Below the pieces are notes generated by a model. It did not search any database and was not told the DNA's origin. It saw only the letters and a program-made list of their open reading frames with translations. The translations under genes and the position numbers were made by a program. Of a stretch of DNA of 64,000 nt, positions 1-11,599 are shown piece by piece (the stretch's first letter is position 1; every line of letters starts with the position of its first letter). Origin of the DNA: Odobenus rosmarus divergens (Eukaryota; Chordata; Mammalia; Carnivora; Odobenidae); the NCBI RefSeq assembly GCF_000321225.1, contig NW_004450302.1, positions 2,289,156 to 2,353,155 of the forward strand, read 5' to 3'.

Positions 1-46
1 TTTTTCTGGTTTCCTAAGATGGAAGCTTAGATGGTTTATTTGATTT

Positions 47-134
47 ATTTTTAATTTTTTTTTTTTAAGTAAGCTCTATGCCCAGTATGGGGCTAGGACT
101 CAAGCTCTACTGACTGAGCCAGCCAGGCACCCCT
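47..134 (-). mobile_element. short old CAN-SINE
   Basis: Short type: T-run, then taagtaagctctatgccc and gactgagccagccaggcacc. It keeps the tRNA-related part but lacks the CT-rich middle. Divergence is high, so it is older than the 190-base copies. Confidence 0.8.
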
Positions 135-1379
135 AGATGATTGGTTTTAGATCTTCTTTTGTGAAATATGGTTTCAGTACTGTAAATTTTCCTCTAAGCA
201 CTGCTCTCACTGAATCTCACAAACTTTGATAAGTTGTATTTTCATTTTCGTTTAGTTAAAAATATTTAAAGATTTCTCTTGAGGTTTCCTCTTTGACCTA
301 TGTGCTATTTAGAAGTATTACAATTATGTAATTTCCAAGTATTTGAGGATTTTTCTAGCTATTTTGCTGTTATTGATTTCTAGTTTAATTCCTTTGTGGT
401 CAGAGAACAGACATTTTATGATTTCTATTTTTTTAAATTAGTTAAAGTGTGTCTGTGACCACGAATATGGTCTGTCTTGGTGAATGGTCCAGATGAGCTT
501 GAGTAAAATGTGTAACACAAGCTGTTCTTTGATGAAATCGTCTACAGATGTCAATTATATGCAGTTGATTAGTGGTGCTATTGAGTTCAACTATATCCTT
601 GCAGATTTTCTGCTGCTGAATCTGTTTATTTCTGAGAGAAGAGTGTAAAGTCTCCAACTGTAATAGTAGATTCATCTGTTTCTCGTTGCCATTCTATCAG
701 TTTTTGCCTCATGTATTTTGATGCTTTATTGTTAGATGGGTATGCATTAAGAATTGTTATGTCTTGCTGGAGTATTGCCCCCCTTCTCATTATGTAACGT
801 TCCTTTTAACTTTCCTTGCTTTGAAGTCTGCTCAGTCTGAAATTAATACGGCTACTCCCACTTTCTTTTGATTAGTTTTAGTATATCTTTTTCTATCCCT
901 TTACTTTTAATCTGAAAAGTTTTTTAGTGGCTGCCCTAGAGTTTGAAATATATATTTATAATTAATCCAGTCACTTTCAGATAATGCCATAGTGCGTCAC
1001 AAGTAGTGCAAGTACCTTATAATAACAAAGTATTCCCAGTTCCTTCCTTGTTTCATTGCTGTCATTCATTTCACTTATGCATAAGCATGCCCACACATAC
1101 GCAGAAGCCAACATAATTAAATACATTAAAATAATTAAAATACATTGTTACTATTCATATTTTGAACAGTTATCTTTTAGATTAAAAATAACAAAACATT
1201 TTTTAATTTTACTTACATTTATTCATTCTCAGATGCTCTTTCTTTATGTAGATCCGAGTTTCTGACCTGTCTCATTTTCCTTTTCTCTAAAGAACTTCTT
1301 TTAACATACTTTGCAAAGCATATCTACTTGAAACAAATTCCCTCAATTTTTGTTTGTCTGACAGAAGTTATTCCCCCCC

Positions 1380-1584
1380 TTTTTAAAAGATTTTATTTAT
1401 TTATTTGAGAGAGAGAGAGAGAACCTGAGCAGGGGGAGGAGCAGAGGGGGAGGGAGGGGAAAGAATCTTAAACAGATTCTGAGTTGAGCACGGAGCCCCA
1501 TGCTGGGCTCCATCTTACTTGAGATCATGACCTGAGCTGAAATTGAGAGTTGTACACTTAACAACTGAGCCACCCACATGCCCC
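1380..1584 (-). mobile_element. CAN-SINE
   Basis: Tail aaagattttatttatttatt, GA-rich run, then gagccacccacatgcccc at the head. These SINEs derive from tRNA-Lys: the head contains a pol III A box (TGGCTCAG on the element strand) and a B box about 50 bases on. Confidence 0.9.
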
Positions 1585-2295
1585 TCTCCCCACTTTTTTT
1601 TAAAGACTTAATTTTTTTCAGAGCAGTTTAGGTTCACAGCAAGATTGAGAGGAACATTCTCTTTCACTTTTGAAGGATCATTTTGAAGGATACAGAATTC
1701 TAGTTAGTTTTTCTTTCTCAGCCCTTTAAATATTTCATTCCATTGTCTTCTTGCTAGCATGGTTTCTGAGAAGTTGAATGTAATCCTTATCTTGCTCTTT
1801 GATAGATAAAGTGTTTTTTCCCTCTGGCTTCTTTCAAGACTTTTTCTTTATGTTTGATTTTCTAAAGTTTGAATATGATATGCCTAGGTTTAGGGGTTTT
1901 TGGCATTTATCCTGCTTGGTCTTCTCTGAGCTTCCTAGATCTGTGGTTTGGTGTCTGACATTAATTTGGGGAAATTCTCAGCCATCATTGCTCCAAATAT
2001 TGCTTCTGTTCCTTTCTTTTTCTTGTCCTTCTGATTTCCCATCATGTATATGTTACACTTTTTGTAGTTTTCCCACAGTTCTTGGATATTTTGTTCTGTT
2101 TTTTATTTTTTTCAGTTGTGGAGGTTTCTTTTGTCATGTCTGCAAGCTCAGAGATTGTTTCCTCAGCCTTGAGCAGTCTAACAATCAGCCCACAAAAGGC
2201 ATTCTTCATTTCTGCTATTATGCTTTTAATTTCTATAATTAAAAAAAATTTTTTTAGAATCTCTCTCACTGTACTTACATTATCAATCCATTCTT

Positions 2296-2490
2296 TTTTT
2301 TTAAGATTTTATTTATTTATTTGACAGAGAGAGACACAGCGAGAGAGGGAACATAAGCAGGGGGAGTGGGAGAGGGAGAAGCAGGCCTCCCGCCGAGCAG
2401 GGAGCCCAGTGCGGGGCTGGATCCCAGGACCCTGGGATCATGACCTGAGCCGAAGGCAGACGCTTAACGACGGAGCCACCCAGGCGCCCC
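2296..2490 (-). mobile_element. CAN-SINE with perfect 15-base target duplication
   Basis: Full length. Flanked by identical tatcaatccattctt at 2281-2295 and 2491-2505, so the insertion limits are exact and the copy is young. Confidence 0.95.
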
Positions 2491-3113
2491 TATCAATCCA
2501 TTCTTGATGTGTCTACTTTTTTCATTTAAACTCTTAGCAAAAAAAAAAAAAAGCTCTTAGCATATTAGTCATAGTTTAAAAAAAAAATCTAGTCTGAGAA
2601 TTCCAACATTCCTGCCGTTAACTGACTCTGGTTTTGATGCTTGTTTAGTGTCTTCAAATTGCATTTTCTGCCTTTTAGTATGCTTTCAGTATTCTTTTGA
2701 GAGGCAGACATGATGTACTGGGTAAAAGGAACTATAATAAAATAAGCCTTTAATAACGCTATGGTAAGGTGAAGGGGTAGGGAAAGTATGTATAATTCTC
2801 TGAGTCTCAGTCTTTCAGTGTCTCTGGTCTGTGAACTTCACCAGCACTTTCACGTTTTCTCCCTGACTGGTGGGACAGGATGGCTGGTGGAGCTGGAGTT
2901 CGTTCTTTCCTTTACCCCAAGTAGGTTAGGCTCTGATAAAACCCAGTAGGTTAAGCTCTGGTAAAATAGTTTCTCTTGAAGGCAGGTTTTGTTAAGAACA
3001 GAATGCCCCAGCATATTTCCAAATACCTCCTTTTCCTCTCCTCCTGCCAGAAGCATGAGGGGATTTTTCTCTGATACTCACTGTTAGGACCTGGTAACTC
3101 TCAGAGGTAAAAC

Positions 3114-3118
<5 letters not shown>

Positions 3119-3144
<26 letters not shown>

Positions 3145-3161
3145 TGTGTGTGTGTGTGTGG
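3119..3161. repeat. (GA)n(TG)n microsatellite
   Basis: About 14 GA units pass directly into about 8 TG units. Confidence 0.95.
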
Positions 3162-3205
3162 CTTGGGGGGGTCCCCCCTATGGCCAGGTTCTCCTGGAAT
3201 TTTTT

Positions 3206-3633
3206 ATTTATTTTTGTAAAAGATTTTTTTTTTAAAGATTTTATTTATTTATTTGAGAGAGAGAATGAGAGATAGAAAGCACGAGAGGGAAGAGGGTCAG
3301 AGGGAGAAGCTGACTCCCTGCTGAGCAGGAAGCCCAATGCGGGACTCGATCCCGGGACTCCAGGATCATGACCTGAGCCGAAGGCAGTCGCTTAACCAAC
3401 TGAGCCACCCAGGCGCCCTAAAAGATTTTATTTATTTGACAGAGAGCACATGTGCACACTCACAAGCAGGGGGAAAGGCAGGCAGAGGGAGAAGGAGGAA
3501 GACAGAGGGAGAGAGAGAAGCAGGTTCCCCGCTGAGCAGGGAGCCCGATGTGGGGACTCAATCCCAGGACCCTAAGATCATGACCTGAGCCAAAGGCAGA
3601 CGCTTAACTGACTGAGCCACTCAGGTGCCCCAA
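3206..3633 (-). mobile_element. CAN-SINE (outer) split by a nested CAN-SINE
   Basis: Outer element is 3206-3217 plus 3419-3632. The whole block is flanked by ctcctggaattttt at 3191-3204 and 3634-3647. Confidence 0.9.
3228..3418 (-). mobile_element. CAN-SINE nested in the tail of another
   Basis: Inserted in the A/T tail of the outer copy with duplication taaaagatttt at 3217-3227 and 3419-3429. It belongs to the subtype with gagaatgagagatag and ctgactccctgctgagcag. Confidence 0.9.
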
Positions 3634-4005
3634 CTCCTGGAATTTTTAACTCTCAGACTTGTGCACACTGAGCCTCCTACACTTCACCAGTTACAGCACA
3701 GATCTTCCTACCCCACCCAGCATTGGTTGCTAGAGGTGGTTTCTGCTTGTGGGATTTTGCTTAAGTTTAAGTTGTGATTCTTTGTATCTGCCAGTCACCA
3801 ATCCTTTTGGCAGTGGTTTATCCCGTGACCTCCCTCTCTGGCAGATCTAAGGAGAGTTGTTGATTTTTCAGTTTGTTTAGGTTTTTACTTGTTGTTAGGA
3901 TGGAGTGGCAACTTCTGAGCTTATAATATGCAAGACCAGAAATTCTCCTGGTGATTTTCTTTTTATTTCCAATATAAAAGGTTGTGTTTTAAAAATATAC
4001 AAGCC

Positions 4006-4203
4006 AGGGGCGCCTGGGTGGCTCAGATGGTGAAGCGTCTGCCTTCGGCTCAGATCATGATCCCAGGGTCCTGGGATCGAACCCCGCATCGGGCTTCTTG
4101 CTCGGCGGGAAGCCTGCTTCCCCCTCTCCTTCTGCTGCTTCCCCTGCTTGTGCTCTTTTGCTCTCTCTGTCAAATGAATAAATAAACTCTTTTAAAAAAA
4201 TAT
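4006..4203 (+). mobile_element. CAN-SINE
   Basis: Starts aggggcgcctgggtggctc and ends in an A-rich tail. Target copies atatacaagcc at 3995-4005 and 4204-4214. Confidence 0.95.
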
Positions 4204-4769
4204 ATATACAAGCCATCTGTGCCTTTTTGTGGACATATGCTTTCATTTCTTTGGGTAGATACCTGGGAATACAATGGCTGCATCATATGGTAAATGGAGA
4301 ATTTTTAAAGAAACTGCCAGTTTTCCAAAGTGGTGGTACTATTTTATATTCTCATTAACTGTGTATGAGAGTTCCAGGTGCTTCATAGTCTTGTTATTTT
4401 TAAGTGCTAACACTTTTTAATTTTAACTATTTAAGTGATTATGTAGTGGTATCTTCTTATGGTTTTAATTTACATTTCCCTAATAGCTAATGATGTCATA
4501 CATCTTTTTATGCCCTTATTTACCATCCTTATATCTTCTTTGGTGAACTATCTATCAGACCTTTGCCTTTTGTCTGGGGGGTTTGTTTATCTTCTTACTG
4601 AATTTTAAGAGTTCTATATATATTCCAAAATACAAGCCTTTGTTGGACAGATGTTTTGCAAATACTCTCTCCCAGTCTTGTGGCTTGCCTTTTCATTTTT
4701 GTTAGTGTTTTTTGATGAGTATCAGTTTATAATTTCAGTGAATTCCAATTTATGCACATCTGTATATAT

Positions 4770-4858
4770 GTATGTAAACTCTGCTCTGAATGTGGGGCTC
4801 AAACACAACCCTGAGATCAAAAGTCACATGTTCTACTGACTGAGCCAGCCAGGCACCT
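4770..4858 (-). mobile_element. short old CAN-SINE
   Basis: Matches the short type: aactctgctctgaatgtgggg ... gactgagccagccaggcac. No CT-rich middle; flanks are too decayed to define a duplication. Confidence 0.75.
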
Positions 4859-4901
4859 TGATGAATTCTATTTGATTGAATTTTTCTTTTATAGATATAT
4901 A

Positions 4902-5088
4902 TTTTTTAAAGATTTTATTTATTTGTCAGAGAGAGCGAGCGAGTACAAGCAGGGGGAGGCGCAGGCAGAGGGAGAAGCAGGCTGCCTGCTGAGCAAGGAG
5001 CCTGATGAGGGACTCAGTCCCAGGACTCTGGGATCATGATCTGAGCCAAAGGCAGACACTTAACCAACTGAGCCGCCCAGGCATCTCT
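4902..5088 (-). mobile_element. CAN-SINE
   Basis: Tail tttttaaagattttatttat, GA-rich run with gcgagcgag, head gagccgcccaggcatct. The head is more diverged than in most copies. Confidence 0.88.
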
Positions 5089-6152
5089 AGTCATATTTTT
5101 TTGTGACCTGTTTAAGATGTTAAAAAATTTAAGAACACTAGGTTATTTTCTGCATTTTCTTCTAGAAGTTTTATAATTTAAATTTTTATAGTTAGGTCTT
5201 TGATCCATTTTGAGTTAAATTTTGTATATGGTATGAGATATAATGGTAGAGGTTCTGTCTGTTTCTTAATTTATTTACTGGTATACAGCTGTTCACTTTT
5301 TCTAGCACCATGTGTTAGAAAGATTACTCTTTCCCTATTGAATTTCTGCACTCTCTGTTCTGTTCCATTTTAAGTCTTGAAATTAGATACTATAAGTCCT
5401 CTATCTGTTCTTTTTAAAGATGATTTTGGCTATAATAGGTCCCTTTAATTTTCATACGAATTTTAGAATCAGCTTGTCAAGTCCTACAATAAAACCTGTG
5501 GGTACTGTTATAGGTATTGCATGACTACATTGGGGAGAGCAATATTGAACCTTTTCATTCATAAAGAATATATATTTTTCCACTTATTCAAATCTTTCTT
5601 AATTTCTCTCAGATTGTAGGAGTTTCTACTTTAAGTCATTCTAGAGAAGAATTAATTCTGTGCTTTTTTAGGGGGAGAGGACAGACAGAATACAGCCAGA
5701 TCAGTTTTTTTTTAAATTGTGGTAAAATGCACATAACATTTAATTTACCATCTTAACCATTTATAATTGTACAGTTCATTGGTACACATTCACATTATTG
5801 ATCAACTGTCACTACCATCCATCTCCAGAACTCTTTATCTTGCAAAACAAAACTCTGTACCCATTAAAAATAAATAATTCTCCCCATCCCTCTGCCCCTG
5901 GTAACCACCATTCTCCTTTTTGTTTCTATGAATTTGACTATTCTAGGTACCTCATTTAAGTGGAGTCATACAGTATTTGCCATTATATAATTGACTTGTT
6001 TCATTTAGCATAATGTTCAAGACCATCCATGTTACAGCATATTTCAGAATTTCTTTCTCTTTTAAGGCTGGATAATATTCCACTGTATGTATATACCACA
6101 TTTTGTTTATCCATTTATATGTCAGTGAACACTTGGGTTACTTCCACCTTTT

Positions 6153-6343
6153 TTTTTAAAGAAGAGAGCACAGTGGGGAGGGGCAGAGGGAGAAAGAGAG
6201 AGACAGAGAGAGAATTTCAAGCAGACTCTGCTGAGCACGGAGCCCGACACAGGGCTCAATCTCATGACCCTGAGATCACAACTGAAACGAAACCAAGAGT
6301 TGGACACTTAATCAGTTGCACCACAGTGCACCAAGGCACTCCC
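6153..6343 (-). mobile_element. CAN-SINE, diverged
   Basis: Flanked by ggttacttccacctttt at 6136-6152 and ggttgcttccacctttt at 6344-6360 (one mismatch). The head is decayed (gcaccaaggcactcc), suggesting an older copy. Confidence 0.88.
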
Positions 6344-6740
6344 GGTTGCTTCCACCTTTTAACTGTTGTGAATAATGCTGCCATCAACATGGGTGTACAA
6401 ATATCTCCTTGAGACTATTTCAGTTCATTTGGATATATACCCAAAATGGAATGGCTGGATCACATGGTAACTTTATTTTTAATTTTTTGAAGAATCAACA
6501 TACTGTTTTCTGTAGCAGCTGTACCATTTTACATTCCCACCAATTGTACAGAAGGGTTCCAGTTTCTCCACATCTTTGCTATAACTTACTTTCTTCTTCT
6601 GATAGTAGCTATCCTAATAGGTATGAAGTGGTATCTCATTGTGGTTTTGATTTGTATTTCTCTGTTGATTAGTGATTTTTTTCATGGGCTTATTGGCCAT
6701 TTGTATATCTTAGGAGAAATGTCTAAGTCCTTTGTCCATT

Positions 6741-6944
6741 TTTTATAAAGATTTATTTATTTTAGAGAGAGCGAGAGCACACGCACGTGTGCACGCAGGG
6801 GTGGGGAGAGGGAGAGAGAGGAGAGAAACAGACTCCCTCCTGAGCATGGAGCTTAATGTGGGGCTTGATCCTAGGACCCTGAAATCATGACCTGGCTGAA
6901 ATCAAGAGGCAGACATTTAACTGACTGAGCCACCCACGTGCCCC
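6741..6944 (-). mobile_element. CAN-SINE
   Basis: Tail ttttataaagatttatttat, head gagccacccacgtgcccc. Contains a small alternating purine-pyrimidine run (cacacgcacgtgtgcacgc) in the GA-rich part. Confidence 0.88.
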
Positions 6945-7332
6945 ATGGTCCGTATTTTAATTGAGTTTTTTACTTTTTTATTGTTGAGTGTAGGAGTTCT
7001 CAATATATTCTGGATACTAACTCCTTATCAGATATATTATGCAGGTATTTTCTTCCATTCTGTAGGTTGCCTTTTTACTCCGTTGATTGTGTCTTAATGT
7101 GCAAGTTTTTAATTTTGATGTTCAGTTTGTCCATTTTTTCTTTTGGTTGCCTGTGCTTTTGATATAATATTCAAGGAATCATTGCCAAATCCAATGTCAT
7201 AAAACTTTTGCATTGTCTTCTAAGAGTTTTGTAGTGGTAGTTCTCATATTTAGGTCTTTGATACATTTTGAGTTCATTTTTTTAATTAAGTTTTTATTTT
7301 TAATTCCAGGATAGTTAACATACAGTGTTATA

Positions 7333-7450
7333 GGGAGCCTGGCTGGCTCAGTCCAAAGAGCATGCAACTCTTGATCTCAGAGTTGTGAGTTTGAGCCCCA
7401 TGTTGGGTGTAGAGATTCAAAAAAAAACAAGTAGGGGAGGGGGAACCTCT
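7333..7450 (+). mobile_element. short CAN-SINE
   Basis: Head agggagcctggctggctcag, short form ending after the tRNA-like part in an A run. Target copies acagtgttata at 7322 and 7453. Confidence 0.85.
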
Positions 7451-7895
7451 TTACAGTGTTATATTAGTTTCAGATATACAATATAGTAATTCAACAAGTC
7501 CAACTTTATTCCTTTGCATGTGGATATCCAGTTTTCCCAGCACTGTCTCTTTTTTAAAGATTGCCCTTTCTCTATGGAACGATCTTATTAGCACCTTTGT
7601 CGAAAATCATTTGACCATTTATGCAAGAGTTTATTTCTGGGTTCTCCGTTTTATTCCATTGGTCTGTATGTCTGTCTTTATGCCAGTACCACACTTTTTT
7701 TGATTTTTGTACCTTTGTAACCAGGAAATGTGAAACTTCTAACTTTGTTCTTTTTTTCAAGATTGTTTTGGCTCTTAAGGGACTTTTGTGATTCTATATG
7801 AACTTTTGGTGGACTTCTAAGTTTCTGCAAAAAGCATTGTTGGGCTTTTGAGAGGCACTGTACTGAATCTATAGATTGCTTGGATATTATGAACA

Positions 7896-8209
7896 CTTTT
7901 TTTAAGTTTTTAAATTTTTTTAAAGATTTTATTTATTTATTAGAGAGCATGAGTGGGGTGAGGGGCAGAGGGAGAGAATGTCAAGCAGACTCCTCGCTGG
8001 GCATGAAGCCTGACTCAGGACTCAGTCTCACAACCCATGAAATCATGACCTGAGCTGAAACCAAGAGTCAGATGCTCAACTGACTGAGCCACCCAGACGC
8101 CCCAAGTTTTAAAAATTTTTTTAAGTAATCTCTGCATGCAACACAGGACTCAAACCCACAACCCTGAGATCAGGAGTTGCATGTTCTACTGACTAAGCCA
8201 GGCGCCCCA
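7896..8209 (-). mobile_element. short CAN-SINE interrupted by a full-length CAN-SINE
   Basis: Old short element (8124-8208, taagtaatctctgcatg ... gactaagccaggcgcccc) whose T-tail was hit by a full-length copy (about 7920-8103). The block is flanked by tggatattatgaaca at 7881-7895 and 8210-8224. Confidence 0.85.
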
Positions 8210-8228
8210 TGGATATTATGAACATCTT

Positions 8229-8425
8229 TCTCTTTTTTTTTTAAAGATTTTATTTGTTTATTTGAGAGAGAGAGAATGAGAGATAGCATGAGAGGAAAGA
8301 GGGTCAGAGGGAGAAGCAGACTCCCCACTGAGCGGGGAGCCCGATGCGGGACTCGATCCCGGGACTCCAGGATCATGACCTGAGCCGAAGGCAGTCGCTT
8401 AACCAACTGAGCCACCCAGGCACCC
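8229..8425 (-). mobile_element. CAN-SINE at a reused target
   Basis: Flanked by tattatgaacatctt at 8214-8228 and 8426-8440. The left copy overlaps the right target copy of the preceding SINE block. Confidence 0.93.
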
Positions 8426-8640
8426 TATTATGAACATCTTAATATTGACTTCTAACCCATAAACAAGGGATGTCTTTCCATTTGTTTCTATCTTCTTTAA
8501 CTTCTTTCAGCAACATTTTTTAGTTTTCAGTGTACAAGTCTTTCACTTTATTGGTTAAATTTGTTCCTGAGTATATTATTTTTGATGTTATTGCAAATGG
8601 AATGGTCTTGTTAATTTCCTCTTTAAATTGTTCATTGTTG

Positions 8641-8838
8641 GCGCGCCTGGGTGGCTCAGTTGTTAAGCATCTGCCTTCGGCTCAGGTCATGATCCCGGGG
8701 TCCTGGAATCGAGCCCCGCGTCGGGCTCCCTGCTCAGCGGGAAGCCTGCTTCTCCCTCTCCCACTCCCCCTGCTTGTGTTCCCTCTCTCGCTGTTGCTGT
8801 CTCTCTCTCCGTCAAATAAATAAAATCTTTAAAAAAAA
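8641..8838 (+). mobile_element. CAN-SINE
   Basis: Head gcgcgcctgggtggctcag; target copies attgttcattgttg/a at 8627 and 8841. Interrupts antisense L1 ORF2. Confidence 0.95.
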
Positions 8839-9245
8839 AAATTGTTCATTGTTAGTGTATAGAAATGCAACTGATTTCTGTATGTTGATTTTGTATCCTA
8901 CAACTTTGCTAAATTCATTTATTAGTTCTAACAGTTTTTTTGTGGAACCTTGAGGTTTTCCTGCATATAAGATCATTTTGTCTGTGAACAGAGATAATTT
9001 ATTTCTTCCTCTCCAATTTGAATGCTTTTATTACTCTTTCTTGCCTAATTACTCTGGCTAGAACCTCTAGTACTGTGTGATTAGAAGTGGCAAAAGCAGG
9101 CATCCTATTTTATTCCTGATCTGAAGGGGAAAGCTTTCATTCTTTCACTAAGTGAGATCATATTGATCCAGTTGAATCTGTTTGTTTTTTCCAAGTTGTT
9201 CTTATTCCTGGTTTGTAGTTTGGTCAAGGGTGTTCAGTAAGGTTT

Positions 9246-9610
9246 TCCCTTCCCTTCTGGGCCCTGAAATCCAGTATTTAGTTCCCTCCCATCATAAAAC
9301 TGCTGAAATCTAGGAGTCAGCAAATGTCTTGAAGGAAAATTAAATGAAGAATGTTAGACTTTATCTGTTACTCAGTTTTTCTGGGATGTTGGCCATTTGA
9401 ATCCTGGCAGCTTTGGTAGCCTGAATTCCAATATTTGTGTCTTCAGCCCCACAAGAGTACTGCAAGCTTTATGACTTTTCTTTCTTCATTGGCCTCTGTG
9501 TTCTGCTTAAAGTCAGAAAATGCAGCAAGGGAGTAGAGAACCCATGAATATAGAGCTGAACTTTTTGTGATTACCATTCAAACACTTAAAATTTTTTTTT
9601 TTTTTTTTTT
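9246..9610. other. no gene recognised
   Basis: No conserved frame. Possibly further antisense L1 5' sequence. It ends in an 18-T run directly at the assembly gap. Confidence 0.6.
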
Positions 9611-10145
9611 NNNNNNNNNNNNNNNNNNNNNNNNNNNNNNNNNNNNNNNNNNNNNNNNNNNNNNNNNNNNNNNNNNNNNNNNNNNNNNNNNNNNNNNNNN
9701 NNNNNNNNNNNNNNNNNNNNNNNNNNNNNNNNNNNNNNNNNNNNNNNNNNNNNNNNNNNNNNNNNNNNNNNNNNNNNNNNNNNNNNNNNNNNNNNNNNNN
9801 NNNNNNNNNNNNNNNNNNNNNNNNNNNNNNNNNNNNNNNNNNNNNNNNNNNNNNNNNNNNNNNNNNNNNNNNNNNNNNNNNNNNNNNNNNNNNNNNNNNN
9901 NNNNNNNNNNNNNNNNNNNNNNNNNNNNNNNNNNNNNNNNNNNNNNNNNNNNNNNNNNNNNNNNNNNNNNNNNNNNNNNNNNNNNNNNNNNNNNNNNNNN
10001 NNNNNNNNNNNNNNNNNNNNNNNNNNNNNNNNNNNNNNNNNNNNNNNNNNNNNNNNNNNNNNNNNNNNNNNNNNNNNNNNNNNNNNNNNNNNNNNNNNNN
10101 NNNNNNNNNNNNNNNNNNNNNNNNNNNNNNNNNNNNNNNNNNNNN
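9611..10145. other. assembly gap (535 N)
   Basis: Run of N. The left edge is a T-run typical of a - strand SINE tail. The long frames covering it are artefacts of the Ns. Confidence 1.
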
Positions 10146-10159
10146 GTGAAACATAATTG

Positions 10160-10262
10160 GGGCCTGGCTGGCTCAGTCCATTGAGCATGCAGCTCTTGAT
10201 CTTGGGGTCATGAGTTCAAGTCCCACGTTGGGCATAGAGCTTACTTTAAAAAACAGAAGAAG
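10160..10262 (+). mobile_element. short CAN-SINE
   Basis: Head gggcctggctggctcagtcc, tRNA-like part only, then A-rich tail. Target copies gtgaaacataattg (10146-10159) and gcgaaacataattc (10263-10276). Confidence 0.88.
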
Positions 10263-10529
10263 GCGAAACATAATTCATTATGAGATCTGTAGTAGAAAAT
10301 GGTATTTCATTCAACTATTTGTAGGTGTGGAGGTTACTGGCCTTAACCCAGATGCACATTATCGTTAGCAAGTGTTAAGGTGATGGTTTAATGATCTGAA
10401 GATTGTTAATAAAGCTTAAAATGCTTTTGTAAACATTTCGTAAGAATGCTCTTTAAAATGTGAATAATTATAAAACAATTACAGGTTTTCTTCATTACGT
10501 GGTATTTAATATATTGTTTTATTTTATTT

Positions 10530-10719
10530 TTTTTTAAGATTTTATTTATTTGATAGAGAGAGACACAGCGAGAGAGGGAACACAAGCAGGGGGAGTGGGA
10601 GAGGGAGAAGCAGGCTTCCCACTGAGCAGGGAGTCCGATGCGGGGCTTGATCCCAGGACCCTGGGACCATGACCTGAGCCCAAGGCAGACGCTAAACAAC
10701 TGAGCCACCCAGGCGCCCC
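10530..10719 (-). mobile_element. CAN-SINE
   Basis: Subtype with gagagacacagcgagagagg. Both flanks are T-rich (tattgttttatttta / tgttttgtttattttt), so the duplication is only approximate. Confidence 0.92.
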
Positions 10720-11046
10720 TGTTTTGTTTATTTTTTTTTAATTACAAAAGAAATACATGTTTGTTGTCATAAAATCAAACAATACAGAACATAAGAAATC
10801 CTCTTTTTCCCCTCCCTTCATGGTACCACCTACCCCTCCAGTCCCAGAAGTAGTCTCTGTTAATAATCTGATATGAATTCTTTCATACATGCTAATTTTT
10901 CACTTTCATTGCAGAAGTGAGATTGTGATATACAGTGTTTTGCAACTTCTTTAACCTCATGTGGTATTCACTTTTTTAGACAGTATACACAGATTTGTCT
11001 CATAAAGACCTAGTATAAATCTGTCATTTTTCAAAGCCATTTCTTT

Positions 11047-11154
11047 TTCTTTTTCTTTTTTTTTAAGTAAGCTCTACGCCTAGGGTAGGTCTCGAATTCA
11101 TGACCCTAAGATCAGGAGTCACATGCTGTCCTGACTGAGCCAGCCAGGCACGCC
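11047..11154 (-). mobile_element. short old CAN-SINE
   Basis: taagtaagctctacgcctag ... gactgagccagccaggcac. Its target caaagccatttc (about 11033) is reused by the next copy. Confidence 0.8.
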
Positions 11155-11199
11155 TAAAGCCCACCCTTCCTCCCTTCTTCCTTTCTTTCAAACATTTAA

Positions 11200-11304
11200 G
11201 TTTATTTATTTTTTTAGTAATCTCTACCCCCAACTTGGGACTCGAACTCATGACCCTGAGACCAAGAGTTGCATGCTCTTCCACTGAGCTAGCCAAGCGC
11301 TCCC
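11200..11304 (-). mobile_element. short old CAN-SINE
   Basis: ttagtaatctctacccccaa ... actgagctagccaagcgc; followed by a third copy of the target, taaagccatttcac. Confidence 0.8.
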
Positions 11305-11599
11305 CTAAAGCCATTTCACATTATCCTTCCTTTTTTTGACTGTTGTGAACAGTAGTGCAAAGGACATCCTTTGTGCACCACTGAGAGTATAGTTATAAAT
11401 TGCACCAAAAATAAGAGTACTGTTTTAAATTTTTAACGTATATTAAATTATCTGTTATAGATATTATTATCAAATACCCTTCCTAAAAAGTTGCATCATT
11501 TTACATGTCCTTGCATTAGAAGGAACAAATGATACTGTTAGTCAACCCTTTTATTCCATTTTAGTACAAGTCAGAGATAAAAAAAACATGAAATTTATG

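Larger units (their letters stand above)
1..3930 (-). mobile_element. old L1 (LINE-1), antisense to NPEPPS, from ORF2 to 5' region
   Basis: Read on the - strand this is one degraded L1. ORF2-type sequence lies around 340-900 (antisense tttgtggtcagagaacagac), ORF1-side sequence around 1690-2270, and 5'-UTR-type sequence around 2600-3190 and 3650-3930. CAN-SINEs interrupt it. The open stretch at 1799-2242 on the + strand is a shadow of this element, not a gene. Confidence 0.75.
4215..5660 (-). mobile_element. old L1 3' part, antisense to NPEPPS
   Basis: Antisense L1 3'-end sequence (actttgggtagatacctggg type) runs into ORF2-type sequence around 5190-5600 (tttgatccattttgagttaa). Interrupted by two SINEs. 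Confidence 0.7.
5700..9245 (-). mobile_element. L1, 3' UTR to ORF2, antisense to NPEPPS
   Basis: From about 5710 (antisense 3' UTR, ttgtggtaaaatgcacataa) into a long ORF2 antisense stretch (6960-9230) with typical blocks such as ccaaatccaatgtcataaaa and gcaactgatttctgtatgtt. Five SINE insertion sites interrupt it. Short open frames here are fragments of L1 or SINEs. Confidence 0.85.
10725..11560 (-). mobile_element. old L1 3' UTR fragment, antisense
   Basis: Antisense of an old L1 3' end (caaacaatacagaacataag, cccagaagtagtctctgtta, gactgttgtgaacagtagtg). Two short SINEs interrupt it. Confidence 0.65.

Noticed and set aside
1799..2242. 147-codon frame on the + strand
   Set aside because: Antisense of L1 ORF1-side sequence.
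4006..4203. tRNA genes at SINE heads
   Set aside because: A and B boxes are present, but the cloverleaf is decayed and each copy carries a SINE body and tail.
6029..6412. 127-codon frame
   Set aside because: Runs across antisense L1 3' UTR and a SINE.
8530..8823. Recurring protein-like frames with [24 protein letters not shown] sequence at many places
   Set aside because: They are translations of the CAN-SINE head and CT-rich part; each coincides with a SINE and its target duplications.
9513..10188. Frames of about 200 codons around 9513-10188
   Set aside because: They consist almost entirely of Ns.
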